DNA of 64,000 nt from Micromonospora alfalfae (GTDB lineage: Bacteria > Actinomycetota > Actinomycetes > Mycobacteriales > Micromonosporaceae): contig NZ_JAKKFH010000034.1 in assembly GCF_022230925.1 (NCBI RefSeq), positions 270,582 through 334,581 of the forward strand, written 5' to 3'. The position numbers and the translations under genes are program-made. Below, piece by piece: positions 9,717-18,056 of this stretch (position 1 is its first letter; each line of letters begins with the position of its first letter). Under the pieces are notes generated by a model. It saw nothing but the letters and a program-made list of their open reading frames with translations, was not told the origin of the DNA and did no database searches.

Positions 9717-10852
9717 CGGCGGCCCGCGGCGGGCCGCTGGCCGGGGTGCGGGTGGTTGAGCTGGCCAGCCTCGCCCCGGCGCCGTTCGGCTGCATGGTGC
9801 TCGCCGATCTCGGCGCGGACGTGGTGCGGGTGGACCGGCCGGGCGCCCCGGGAGCGGGCCGGCTGGCAGCACCGACCAGCGGGCCGTTGCAACGCGGCCG
9901 GCGGGTCACCGCGCTGGACCTGAAGTCCCCGGCCGGCGTGGCGGACCTGCTGCGCCTCGCCGAGCGCGCGGACGTGCTGGTCGAGGCGTACCGGCCCGGG
10001 GTGGCCGAGCGGCTCGGCATCGGGCCGGAGGTGTGCCGGGCCCGCAACCCCCGACTGGTGTACGCGCGGATGACAGGCTGGGGTCAGGACGGCCCGCTGG
10101 CAGCCCGAGCCGGGCACGACATCGACTACATCGCGGTGGCCGGGGCGTTGGAGCCGCTGGGGCGGGCCGGCGAACGCCCGTACGCGCCGATGAACCTGCT
10201 CGGCGACTTCGGCGGCGGCGGGATGCTGCTCGCCGTCGGGGTGCTGGCCGCGCTGCTGGAACGGGAGCGCTCCGGCTTCGGCCAGGTGGTCGACGCGGCG
10301 ATGGTGGACGGCTCGGCGCTGCTCACCTCGTTTCTGCACGGGTTGCTCGGCACCGGCCTGTGGGCCGCCCCGCGTGGGCGCAACATGTTCGACGGCGGGG
10401 CGCCGTTCTACGACACGTACGCCACCGCCGACGGTGGATTCATGGCGGTCGGCGCGATGGAACCGGCGTTCTACGCCGTACTGCTCACCGGCCTCGGCCT
10501 CGCCGACGACCCGGACCTGCCCGCCCAGTACGACCCGAGCGGCTGGGACGAGTTGCGCCGCCGGTTCACCGAGCGGTTCGCCGAGCGCACCCGGGACGAG
10601 TGGACGGCGGTCTTCGCCGACGTGGACGCCTGCGTCGCGCCGGTGCTCGCCCCCGGCGAGGCGCATGGGCACCCGCACAACGCTGCCCGGGGCACGTTCG
10701 TCGAGGTGGGCGGCGAGATCCAGCCGGCCCCCGCACCCCGCTTCGACCGCACCCCGACCGACCGACCAACCCCGGCACCAGATCCGGAGCAGGACGTCCT
10801 GGCGGTAGAGGAGATCCTCACCGACTGGCCCCACCGACCCTCTTCTTGTTGA
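9713..10852 (+). CDS. CaiB/BaiF-family CoA-transferase (possibly alpha-methylacyl-CoA racemase)
   Basis: 379 aa from ATG 9713, overlapping the previous gene by 4 bp (ATGA). Class III CoA-transferase features are visible: the N-terminal GVRVVELASLAPAPFG, the LADLGADVVRVDRP nucleotide/CoA-binding motif, and GQDGPLAARAGHDIDYIA, which carries the GxDxDY-like pattern shared with alpha-methylacyl-CoA racemases. In this operon it could epimerise 2-methyl-branched acyl-CoA so that it can enter beta-oxidation, or activate an acid by CoA transfer; sequence alone does not decide. Its stop codon lies in the left arm of the terminator hairpin. Confidence 0.88.
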   Translation: MTAARGGPLAGVRVVELASLAPAPFGCMVLADLGADVVRVDRPGAPGAGRLAAPTSGPLQRGRRVTALDLKSPAGVADLLRLAERADVLVEAYRPGVAERLGIGPEVCRARNPRLVYARMTGWGQDGPLAARAGHDIDYIAVAGALEPLGRAGERPYAPMNLLGDFGGGGMLLAVGVLAALLERERSGFGQVVDAAMVDGSALLTSFLHGLLGTGLWAAPRGRNMFDGGAPFYDTYATADGGFMAVGAMEPAFYAVLLTGLGLADDPDLPAQYDPSGWDELRRRFTERFAERTRDEWTAVFADVDACVAPVLAPGEAHGHPHNAARGTFVEVGGEIQPAPAPRFDRTPTDRPTPAPDPEQDVLAVEEILTDWPHRPSSC

Positions 10853-10907
10853 TCAAGAGGTTTGCGTCAAGGAATTGCCTTCCGGTGACGCAAACTTCTT
10901 GATCAAC
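10848..10907. terminator. Bidirectional terminator at convergent gene ends
   Basis: A 22-bp inverted repeat, arms 10848-10869 and 10886-10907, with 21 of 22 bases matching (the exception is a G-U type pair) and a 16-nt loop. Arms begin GTTGATCAAG and end CTTGATCAAC. The plus-strand CoA-transferase stops inside the left arm, and the minus-strand CtaG-like gene runs through the whole hairpin and stops at 10853. Confidence 0.8.
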
Positions 10908-11716
10908 GGGGGTGGAGACGGGGACGAGGGCGGGGACGGGCGGGGGCGGCGGGAGTGGTACCAGGTGGCGAAGAGGGCTGCTGCCAGGAGCAGCTCGGCC
11001 AGGTCGCCGCCGTAGTACATGAGTTGGGCGGCCGAGCGGAACGCTTCCGGGTCCCGGTCGGCGAGGCCGGGCGGGAGGTTTTCGGCCTGGGCGTACAGGT
11101 ACTTGGCCAGCACGGCGTGGCCGGCCGACGCGGCCAGTAACGCGCCGACCCGTACCGCCAGGCCGGGGCGACGCGGCGCCGGGTCCGGCCCGGCCAACGA
11201 CCAGGCGAAGAGGTACCCGGCGGCCAGGTAGTGCAGGTGCACCGCGTGATGCAGGACGGGTTGCCGTTCGGCCGCCGCGTACAACGGGGTGAGCAGCACC
11301 AACGCCAGCCCGCCGGTGGTGAGCAGCGCGGCGGTGAACGGGTGGGCGAGCAGGTGCAGCGGGCGGGCGCGCAGCAGCCGTCCCACCAGCCGGCGCATCG
11401 GCGGAGGCGCGACGTGCAGCAACAGCGTCACCGGGGCGCCGAGCACCAGCCCGAGCGGGGCCAGCATGCCGAGCAGCAGGTGCTGCGCCGTGTGCCCGCT
11501 CGGGTTGTCGGGGAGTTGGGTCAGCGGCCCGACGGCGACCGCCAGCAGGGCGCAGCCGACCAGCCAGGAGGCGGTACGCCGGTGGTCCCAACCCCGCGGG
11601 TCGCGGACGGCTGCCAGCAGGTAGCCGACCGCGACCAACGCGACAGTGAACAGCGGGAACCAGGTCGGCCCGGCCGCACCGTGCCCGGCGTGTGCCAGCG
11701 GCCCGGCCACCGTCAT
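10853..11716 (-). CDS. Cytochrome c oxidase assembly factor CtaG-like membrane protein
   Basis: 287 aa from ATG 11716, overlapping the upstream DUF2243 gene by 4 bp. It has about seven hydrophobic segments and conserved His/Met positions in membrane (GHTAQHLLLGMLAP, HHAVHLHYLAAG, LMYYGGDLAE), the pattern of CtaG/DUF1404 proteins that help insert copper into haem-copper oxidases. The last 16 or so residues (from IKKFASPEG) are encoded by the terminator hairpin, giving an odd hydrophilic tail. Pairing with DUF2243 is common in actinobacteria. Family assignment is firm; the copper role here is inferred. Confidence 0.85.
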   Translation of the reverse strand: MTVAGPLAHAGHGAAGPTWFPLFTVALVAVGYLLAAVRDPRGWDHRRTASWLVGCALLAVAVGPLTQLPDNPSGHTAQHLLLGMLAPLGLVLGAPVTLLLHVAPPPMRRLVGRLLRARPLHLLAHPFTAALLTTGGLALVLLTPLYAAAERQPVLHHAVHLHYLAAGYLFAWSLAGPDPAPRRPGLAVRVGALLAASAGHAVLAKYLYAQAENLPPGLADRDPEAFRSAAQLMYYGGDLAELLLAAALFATWYHSRRPRPSPPSSPSPPPLIKKFASPEGNSLTQTS

Positions 11717-12192
11717 CGGGGGCCGGGCCGGCGGGACCGGGCCCACCACACCACCCCGGCGCCGGCCAACAGCAGCACCGCGCCGGACGCGATCCACAGC
11801 ACGTCGTACGGCAGCAGGTGTACGCCGTAGCGGATCTGGTGCAGCCGGAGCACCTTGTGGTCGACCACCCCGTCGAAGACCTGGAACCCTCCGGCACCGA
11901 GCAGGAAGCCACCCCACGCCAGCCGGTTCGACAGGGCACGTCGTCGACGCAGGTCGGCGAACCAGAAGAACCCGCCGACCAGGATGATCAGCTCGGCGGC
12001 GTGCAGCAGTCCGTCGGAGAGCAGCGCCACCGATGGGGTGGACCGGTCGTAGAAGTGGTGCCACGCCAGCAACTGGTGGAAGACGATCTCGTCCACCGCG
12101 GCCATGATTGCGATGCCGATCAGGACGCCGACGAGCGTGGAGGAGCGTACGTCGGCGGCGCGTGCGCTCGGCAGGCTCGAATCGGCCACCAC
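11713..12192 (-). CDS. DUF2243 membrane protein
   Basis: 159 aa from GTG 12192. About four membrane helices; the first contains the family hallmark DEIVFHQLLAWHHFYD, rich in conserved His. The function of DUF2243 is not established; its usual neighbour is a CtaG-like oxidase assembly protein, as here (4-bp ATGA overlap), which suggests a role linked to respiratory-oxidase maturation or metal handling. GCGAGG lies about 4 nt upstream of the start. Confidence 0.85.
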   Translation of the reverse strand: MVADSSLPSARAADVRSSTLVGVLIGIAIMAAVDEIVFHQLLAWHHFYDRSTPSVALLSDGLLHAAELIILVGGFFWFADLRRRRALSNRLAWGGFLLGAGGFQVFDGVVDHKVLRLHQIRYGVHLLPYDVLWIASGAVLLLAGAGVVWWARSRRPGPR

Positions 12193-12357
12193 AAACCTCG
12201 CATCCGCCTCGGGTCAGGTCGAAACTACCCCGAACATGCCGCCGATCGCGGCCGGGCCGGCCCGGGCCATCCCCGTTTCACGACTCCCGCACCAGTGGCG
12301 GCATGATCATGCAGCCTGGAGGGGCAGCGACAGCCAGATCCCGAGAAGGAGGTGTCC

Positions 12358-13620
12358 GTGCCGGACGCGGACGAACTCGTCGCCAACGCGCTCGCGGCGG
12401 TGCGCGGCACTGACGTACGGCAGGCCGAACGACAGCTGGACCAACTGATGGTCGGCACCGGCGCCGCGGACGGCACCACTGCGGTGGACGCCGCTCTGCT
12501 GCGTCGCCTGGTTCGCGGCCTGGGCCGGCTCTGGCCGCGCGGTTGGCAGCCGGTCGACGTGGACCGGATCACCAGTCGACGGCTCGACGCCCGCGCGGCC
12601 CGGCTGGTCCGTGCCGCGATGGCCGCCCAGCGGCGCGACCAGACCGAGCCGGTCCCGGCCTGGTGGGACGACCAGCTACGCGAGCTGGTGGCCACCGAGG
12701 GCGGTGCCGACCGCAGCGTGTTGGCTGGTTGGGCCGGCCGGGAGGGTCTGGACCGCGCCGACGCGCTCCGCGCGGCCGTGGACACTCTCGCGCTGGTGGA
12801 GAGCCTGCCGCCGATCGCGGTGCTGCGTCCACCGCCGGGTACGAGCGGCGCGGCACTGCCCCGTACGGCGGGCACGGCTCGCAGCGGGTCGCCGATGCTG
12901 GACCGGGTGCGGGCGCTGCTGGCGAAGGCCGAGTCGACCACCTTCCCGGCGGAGGCGGAGGCGCTGACCGGGAAGGCCCAGGAGCTGATCGCCCGGCACA
13001 GCATCGACGAGGCGCTGCTGGCGGCCGGGTCGGAGCGCGGGGACCTTCCCGGCGGCGTACGGCTGAGCACCGACACCCCGTACGCGGGTGCGAAGGCGCT
13101 GCTGGTGCAGGAGGTGGCGGCGGCGAACCGGTGCGAGGCTGTCTGGTCCGACGATCTGGGCTTCGCCACGGTGCTGGGCTGGCCGGCCGATCTGGTGGCG
13201 GTGGAGTTGCTCTACACGTCGCTGCTGGTCCAGGCCACGGCGGCGATGCTGCGGGGGCGGGCCGAGCGCCGGCCGGGGTCGGGGCGACGGACGAAGGTGT
13301 GGGACGAGTCCTTCCTCAACGCGTTCGCGCTGCGGATCGGCGAGCGGCTGCGCACTGCCACCGAGGCGGCGACACACGCGGCGGACCAGGCGGCGGCCGA
13401 GACGGCCGGGGCGGAACGGCTGCTGCCGGTGCTCGCGGCGCGGGGCGAGGCGGTTCGGGAGCGGTTGGACACGCTCTTCCCCGGCGTCACCCGGCACCGA
13501 CTCAGCGTGCGTGACGCCGAGGGCTGGTCGTCCGGCACCTCGGCGGCCGACCGGGCTTCGCTGGACGTCGGCGGTGCCCGGAAGCCCCGACAGGTGCCCG
13601 GCCGACCCGATCCGCGTTGA
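12358..13620 (+). CDS. DUF2786-domain protein
   Basis: 420 aa. GTG at 12358 is preferred over GTG 12352 because AAGGAGG (12346-12352) overlaps the latter. Residues about 180-220 match DUF2786: LDRVRALLAKAESTTFPAEA, continuing into a KAQELIARHSID motif. The N-terminal 170 residues are helical and poorly conserved in appearance; the C-terminal part holds another mostly helical domain with a SFLNAFALRIGERL segment. Function is unknown; similar domains occur in phage and chromosomal proteins. It stands alone, divergent from the DUF2243/CtaG pair, with 165 bp between starts. Confidence 0.8.
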   Translation: MPDADELVANALAAVRGTDVRQAERQLDQLMVGTGAADGTTAVDAALLRRLVRGLGRLWPRGWQPVDVDRITSRRLDARAARLVRAAMAAQRRDQTEPVPAWWDDQLRELVATEGGADRSVLAGWAGREGLDRADALRAAVDTLALVESLPPIAVLRPPPGTSGAALPRTAGTARSGSPMLDRVRALLAKAESTTFPAEAEALTGKAQELIARHSIDEALLAAGSERGDLPGGVRLSTDTPYAGAKALLVQEVAAANRCEAVWSDDLGFATVLGWPADLVAVELLYTSLLVQATAAMLRGRAERRPGSGRRTKVWDESFLNAFALRIGERLRTATEAATHAADQAAAETAGAERLLPVLAARGEAVRERLDTLFPGVTRHRLSVRDAEGWSSGTSAADRASLDVGGARKPRQVPGRPDPR

Positions 13621-13791
13621 ACGCTGTTCCGCTGACCGGGCCTCGATCTCGGCCCGTCCGGCGTGGGACCGCCCCCGGCGGACGTTTCTGCGATTTTCTT
13701 CGGTACGCGGTAGGGATCGGGGGAACGGCTCCGACCCTCCGGTGAGTCGCGCCCCGGTCGGGGGTGCGACCAGAGCCTGAGGAGCATCGCC

Positions 13792-14157
13792 GTGAAGTAC
13801 ATGCTGCTGATCTGGAACCGCCCCGGCTTCACCGAGGAGCTGAGCGAGCAGGAGCGCACCGCCCTCTTCGGTGAGGTCGACGAGATCATGAAGGAGCTGG
13901 CCGAGACGGGCGAGCTGATCGGCGGCCAGGCGTTGGCCAATCCGTCGCAGACGTTGACGGTCCGGCTCGTGGACGGCAGCCCCGAGGTCCTCGACGGTCC
14001 GTTCATGGAGAGCAAGGAGCAGTTCGCCGGTTACCTGGCCGTCGACTGCGACAGCCCGCAGCGGGCCGCCGAGATCGCCGCCCGCTGGCCGGACGTCCGG
14101 TACGGCGGTGCGATGGAGGTCCGCCCGATCATGGACGAGGCCGGGACGGAGATGTGA
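13792..14157 (+). CDS. DGPF-domain (YciI-like) protein, ECF42 partner
   Basis: 121 aa from GTG 13792, with GAGGAG upstream. It is a small ferredoxin-like fold protein of the YciI/DGPF family; the signature VLDGPFMESKEQFAGY is intact, and the N-terminus KYMLLIW is typical. It overlaps the following sigma gene by 4 bp (GTGA). In the ECF42 group, DGPF genes are conserved neighbours and targets of the sigma factor; the enzymatic activity of DGPF proteins is not established. I found no TGTCGA element in 13621-13791, which would have been expected for the published ECF42 promoter. Confidence 0.88.
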   Translation: MKYMLLIWNRPGFTEELSEQERTALFGEVDEIMKELAETGELIGGQALANPSQTLTVRLVDGSPEVLDGPFMESKEQFAGYLAVDCDSPQRAAEIAARWPDVRYGGAMEVRPIMDEAGTEM

Positions 14158-15407
14158 CCGGGGACCGGACGGTCGAGGATCTGCTGCGCACGTTCGCGCC
14201 GCAGGTCCTCGGCCTGCTGGTCCGTCGGCACGGACAGTTCGACAGGTGCGAGGATGCGGTCCAGGAGGCCCTGCTCGCCGCCGCGACGCAGTGGCCCGGC
14301 CAGGGCGTACCGGATAATCCGCGCGCCTGGTTGCTCACAGTGGCCACCCGCCGCCTCACCGACGAGTGGCGCAGCGAGAGCGCGCGCCGCGACCGCGAGG
14401 TGGCGGTGGCGCGGCGCGAGCCGGCGTACGCCGGGGTGGCGCCCGCGGCGGACGCGGAGCCCACAGTTCCGACCGGGGACGACACCCTCACGCTGCTGTT
14501 CCTCTGCTGCCACCCGGCGCTGCCCGGATCGGCGCAGGTGGCGCTCACCCTGCGAGCGGTCGGCGGTCTCAGCACCGCCCAGATCGCCCGGGCGCACCTG
14601 GTGCCCGAGGCGACGATGAGTCAACGGATCCGGCGAGCCAAGCAGCGGATCGAGGCCGCCGGGGCACGGTTCACGATGCCGGGGCCGGGCGAGCGGGGCG
14701 AGCGGCTGGGAACCGTGCTGCGGGTCCTCTATCTGATCTTCAACGAGGGCTACACCGCGTCCAGTGGCCCGGATCTGCGCCGGGCCGAGCTGACCGGCGA
14801 GGCGATCCGGCTGGCTCGGATCCTGCGCGGGCTGCTGCCCGACGACGGTGAGGTGGCCGGGCTGCTGGCGCTGATGTTGTTGACCGACGCGCACCGGGCG
14901 GCCCGGGTGGGGCCGGACGGGGAGTTGGTGCCGCTGGCGGAGCAGGACCGTTCCCGGTGGGACGCCGCCGCCATCGCGGAGGGGGTCGCGCTGATCACCG
15001 AGGCGCTGACCTGGTCGCCGCCCGGCCCGTACCAGCTCCAGGCGGCGATCGCCGCTGTGCACGCCGAGGCGTCGACGGCGGCGGAGACGGACTGGCGGCA
15101 GATCGTCGCGCTCTATCGGCTGCTGGCCCGGGTCGCGCCGAACCCGATGGTCACCCTCAACCAGGCGGTGGCGGTGGCGATGGTCGACGGGCCCCGCGCC
15201 GGGCTCGCTCTGCTCACGCCGTTGGACGCCGACGAACGCACGGCCGGGCACCACCGGCTGGCCGCCGTCCGGGCTCACCTGTTGGAGCTGGCCGGGGAGG
15301 TCGGTGCGGCGCGGGAGGCGTACCTGGTGGCGGCGCGGGGCACCACGAGCCGGCCCGAGCAGCGCTACCTGGAGGTGCGGGCGGCCCGGCTGACCGGGCA
15401 GGGGTGA
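14154..15407 (+). CDS. ECF42-type RNA polymerase sigma factor with C-terminal extension
   Basis: 417 aa from GTG 14154. Region 2 covers about 10-75 (FDRCEDAVQEALLAAATQWP, then NPRAWLLTVATRRLTDEWR) and region 4 about 115-165 (LRAVGGLSTAQIARAHLVPE, then TMSQRIRRAKQRI). A roughly 230-residue helical C-terminal extension follows, beginning LRVLYLIFNEGY, and contains TPR-like helices (YRLLARVAPNPMVTLNQAVA). ECF42 factors use this extension for activity in place of a classical anti-sigma factor. It is co-transcribed with the DGPF protein. Target genes beyond its own pair cannot be inferred. Confidence 0.9.
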   Translation: MTGDRTVEDLLRTFAPQVLGLLVRRHGQFDRCEDAVQEALLAAATQWPGQGVPDNPRAWLLTVATRRLTDEWRSESARRDREVAVARREPAYAGVAPAADAEPTVPTGDDTLTLLFLCCHPALPGSAQVALTLRAVGGLSTAQIARAHLVPEATMSQRIRRAKQRIEAAGARFTMPGPGERGERLGTVLRVLYLIFNEGYTASSGPDLRRAELTGEAIRLARILRGLLPDDGEVAGLLALMLLTDAHRAARVGPDGELVPLAEQDRSRWDAAAIAEGVALITEALTWSPPGPYQLQAAIAAVHAEASTAAETDWRQIVALYRLLARVAPNPMVTLNQAVAVAMVDGPRAGLALLTPLDADERTAGHHRLAAVRAHLLELAGEVGAAREAYLVAARGTTSRPEQRYLEVRAARLTGQG

Positions 15408-15498
15408 GCGACGTCGTCTTGCCGTTTTGGCAACAATCTTTGCGCATCGCTCGGTCGCCGGTCACAGTCGTGGGCGACGCGCGAAGGAGCAGGCACAG

Positions 15499-16155
15499 AT
15501 GACCGAGCAGCACGAGTTCGACAAGGACTACTGGGAGCGGCACTGGCACCAGGCACACCACGACCGCCCCGGCGCGATGAGCACGAGTCCCGCGCACCCG
15601 TACCTGGCCCGGGAGATCGGCGCTCTGGTGCCGGGTTCGGCGTTGGACGCCGGGTGCGGCGCTGGCGCCGAGGCGATCTCGCTCGCCGCCCACGGCTGGC
15701 AGGTCACCGCCGTCGACATCGCACCTGTCGCGCTCGCCCGAGCCGCCGAACGCGCAGCGGAGAGCGGGGTGTCCGAGCGCGTGCGGTGGGTGGAGGCGGA
15801 CCTGACGGCCTGGGCTCCGGAGGCACGGTTTGACCTGGTCACGACGCACTACGCGCACCCCGCGATGCCGCAGTTGGCCTTCTACGACCGCATCGCCGAG
15901 TGGGTGGCACCCGGCGGCACCCTCCTGATCGTCGGGCATCTGCACACCTCGGAAGCCTCCGCGCCGGGGCACGGACACGGGCACGGGCCCGGGCACCACC
16001 CGCCGGACGAGGCATCGGTCACCCTCGCGGACATCACCGCCGGCCTGGACAGCAGCACCTGGGAGATCGTCACCGCCGAGGAGCACCGCCGCACGATGCC
16101 GGGCCGGGACGCACCGCTGCACGACGTGGTCGTACGCGCCACCCGACGCCAGTGA
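15499..16155 (+). CDS. Class I SAM-dependent methyltransferase
   Basis: 218 aa from ATG 15499, with GAAGGAG upstream. Motif I is ALDAGCGAGAEAISLA (about residues 48-63), followed by the acidic VTAVDIAPVAL loop and the motif IV region FDLVTTHYAHP. A short His/Gly-rich loop (GHGHGHGPGHH, about 158-168) is inserted before the last beta strand and could bind metal. The overall shape resembles thiopurine/tellurite methyltransferases (TehB-like); the substrate is unknown. It stands alone and ends 47 bp before the convergent TAP-like hydrolase, with a hairpin between. Confidence 0.85.
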   Translation: MTEQHEFDKDYWERHWHQAHHDRPGAMSTSPAHPYLAREIGALVPGSALDAGCGAGAEAISLAAHGWQVTAVDIAPVALARAAERAAESGVSERVRWVEADLTAWAPEARFDLVTTHYAHPAMPQLAFYDRIAEWVAPGGTLLIVGHLHTSEASAPGHGHGHGPGHHPPDEASVTLADITAGLDSSTWEIVTAEEHRRTMPGRDAPLHDVVVRATRRQ

Positions 16156-16160
16156 GCACA

Positions 16161-16199
16161 CCGCTGCCGACCGCCGGACGTCCCGGCGGCCGGCAGCGG
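16161..16199. terminator. Convergent terminator hairpin
   Basis: Arms CCGCTGCCGACCGCCGG (16161-16177) and CCGGCGGCCGGCAGCGG (16183-16199) pair over 17 positions with one mismatch around a 5-nt loop. It lies between the methyltransferase stop and the hydrolase stop and can serve both strands. No T-tract follows. Confidence 0.7.
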
Positions 16200-16202
16200 C
16201 TG

Positions 16203-17663
16203 TCACACAGCGGGCTCGACGGCCGGGCAGCTGGCACTCCGGGCGGGCACCACCTGATCGATCAGGTACGAGTCGACGACTCGTTGCACGCACGGGCTGC
16301 TGCTGTAGCTGCCGTGCCCCCACCCCCGGTAGGTGAGCAGCGCGCCGTGCCGACCCAACTGCCGCGCCACGTTGCGCGCCCAGCCGTAGCCGCTCGCCGG
16401 GTCGTGCACCGTGGCGGCAACCAGCAGCGGCACGTCGGTGTGCACCCGTAGCCGATGCTGCGGGTTGGCCACCGGCGTCGGGGTGCCCAGGCAGGTGACC
16501 AGCGCGAACAGCGCCGGCGGGTAGCGCAGGTCCGGCGCGAGCCGGGCCGCCCGGCGCAGATGTCCGGCGTACTCCCGGTAGTCGCGCACCGGCAGGCTCC
16601 AGTCCTGACAGAAAACCGCGAAGGGGTACGGAGCCACGGCCTCGTCCGCCAACGGGCGGACGCTCGGCGTGGTGGCCGTTCCCTCCAGTCGGAGGATCCA
16701 CTCGGCCAGGCCCGGCCACCGCCAGGTGTCGTAGAACTCCTTGTGGGTGAGCCTGCTCAACTCGAATGGGGTGAGCACCACCCCGGGCCGCTTCGGGTCG
16801 GTCAGCAGACCGCGCTCGGCCCGGGCGTGCAGCCCGGCCCAGATCGCCTGGAAGTCCCGGCCGTGCAGCGCACAGGCCGTGGACCGGTCACACCAGGCGA
16901 CGAACTCGTCGAACGCGCCCTCGGCAGTGGCGGCCTGGGTGTCCAGGAAGGCGCGGGTGCCGAGGCTGTGGTCCATGGCGGCCTCCAGCACGATGGCCCG
17001 GACCCGGTCGGGGTACAGCTCGGCGTACCGCTGCCCGAGCACTGTGCCGTACGAGCTGCCGTGGAAGGTCAACTGCCGCTCGCCGAGCGCGGCGCGGACC
17101 GCGTCCAGGTCGCGGGCGGCGCTGGTGGTGTCGACGTGGTCGTAGAGCGCCCCGGTGCGGGCCCGGCAGTCGGCACGCAGCAGCGCGTTGTTGGCCAGCG
17201 TGGCGTCGAACTGCGCCTGGTCGGCGATCAGTTGTGGTTGCCGGGCGAGCAGGTCCCGGGCACAGACCACTGGGTGGCTGTCGCCGGTGCCGCGTGGGTC
17301 GAAGCTGACGATGTCGAACCTGGCCCGCAGGTCTGCGCTGAACCGGGAGCTGCCGTTCACCACCCGGTCGACCCCGCTGTCGCCCGGCCCGCCGGGGCCG
17401 AAGACCAGCGCGCCTTCCCGGGTGGCCGGCTTGGCGACCCGGCGGGCCAGCGACAGGTCGAAGCGCTCACCCCGGGGTCGGTTCCAGTCCACCGGCAGCG
17501 ACAGGGTGCCGCACTCGGCGCTGCTGTCCTCGGCGCACGGCCGCCAGTCGATCGTCGGGGCGGGCTGTGGTCGGGCGGCGGCCCGGCTCGCCGGGGTCAG
17601 GCCGGTGGCCGTCAGGGCCAGGGCGACCGCCCAGCCGACTGCGGATTTGCGTACGCGCAGCAT
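16203..17663 (-). CDS. Secreted alpha/beta hydrolase, TAP-like (tripeptidyl aminopeptidase family)
   Basis: 486 aa from ATG 17663. The N-terminus MLRVRKSAVGWAVALALTA has a basic start, hydrophobic core and an ASRAAA cleavage region, so export is likely. Alpha/beta hydrolase features: oxyanion region FGPGGPGDSG, FDPRGTGDS and the nucleophile elbow GSSYGTVLGQ. The C-terminal TAP-like segment has TDVPLLVAATVHDPASGY and a final catalytic His in GWGHGSY. Relatives in Streptomyces (SlpD/SlpE, TAP) release tripeptides from protein N-termini. The gene is monocistronic, downstream of a hairpin ending the small membrane-protein gene. Confidence 0.88.
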   Translation of the reverse strand: MLRVRKSAVGWAVALALTATGLTPASRAAARPQPAPTIDWRPCAEDSSAECGTLSLPVDWNRPRGERFDLSLARRVAKPATREGALVFGPGGPGDSGVDRVVNGSSRFSADLRARFDIVSFDPRGTGDSHPVVCARDLLARQPQLIADQAQFDATLANNALLRADCRARTGALYDHVDTTSAARDLDAVRAALGERQLTFHGSSYGTVLGQRYAELYPDRVRAIVLEAAMDHSLGTRAFLDTQAATAEGAFDEFVAWCDRSTACALHGRDFQAIWAGLHARAERGLLTDPKRPGVVLTPFELSRLTHKEFYDTWRWPGLAEWILRLEGTATTPSVRPLADEAVAPYPFAVFCQDWSLPVRDYREYAGHLRRAARLAPDLRYPPALFALVTCLGTPTPVANPQHRLRVHTDVPLLVAATVHDPASGYGWARNVARQLGRHGALLTYRGWGHGSYSSSPCVQRVVDSYLIDQVVPARSASCPAVEPAV

Positions 17664-17735
17664 GAGGTGCTGTCCTCTCCTCGAAGGAGCGTTGCCTGTG
17701 AAACTCGCCCACTGGGCGAGGTGATGCTGCTTCCA

Positions 17736-17769
17736 CCCGGGCCGTCGAGTAGCCGCTCGACGGCCCGGG
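17736..17769 (-). terminator. Terminator hairpin after the small membrane-protein gene
   Basis: Perfect 14-bp stem, CCCGGGCCGTCGAG (17736-17749) against CTCGACGGCCCGGG (17756-17769), with a 6-nt loop. It lies 17 bp beyond the stop of the ArsR-linked membrane-protein gene and upstream of the secreted hydrolase gene. Confidence 0.75.
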
Positions 17770-17786
17770 GCCTCTCGTCCGCCGGG

Positions 17787-18056
17787 TCAGTCGACCTCGC
17801 GCAGGACGCGTTCGAGCGTGGTCATCCGGGTCTCCATCCCGCCCAGCCGGCCGTCCATCGCCGCGAGCAGTCGGGCGTTGTCCGCCTGGGCCTGAGCGGC
17901 CGTCTCGGCCAGCCGGCGGTAGTCGTCCGCCCGGTCCGCCTCGTACCGGGCCCGCCGGGTCTTGGCGAGCTGCACGACGGTCACCGTGACCACGCTGATC
18001 AGGAAGGCGAAGATGCCGATCGCACCGACCACCTCGGTCCAGTCGTGCTCGCTCAT
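17787..18056 (-). CDS. Small single-span membrane protein with coiled-coil tail
   Basis: 89 aa from ATG 18056, which overlaps the ArsR stop by 4 bp (ATGA). A hydrophobic segment (about 10-31, GAIGIFAFLISVVTVTVVQL) is followed by a basic patch and a charged Ala/Arg-rich helix to the end, including RLGGMETRMTTLERVLREV, which has coiled-coil heptad character. No family is recognised. The overlap with an ArsR-type gene implies a two-gene transcript in which the membrane protein may be the regulated output or a partner of the regulator. Confidence 0.75.
   Translation of the reverse strand: MSEHDWTEVVGAIGIFAFLISVVTVTVVQLAKTRRARYEADRADDYRRLAETAAQAQADNARLLAAMDGRLGGMETRMTTLERVLREVD

Noticed and set aside
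11717..12064. Upstream extension of the CtaG-like frame
   Set aside because: It overlaps the DUF2243 gene in another frame; ATG 11716 in an ATGA overlap is the natural start.
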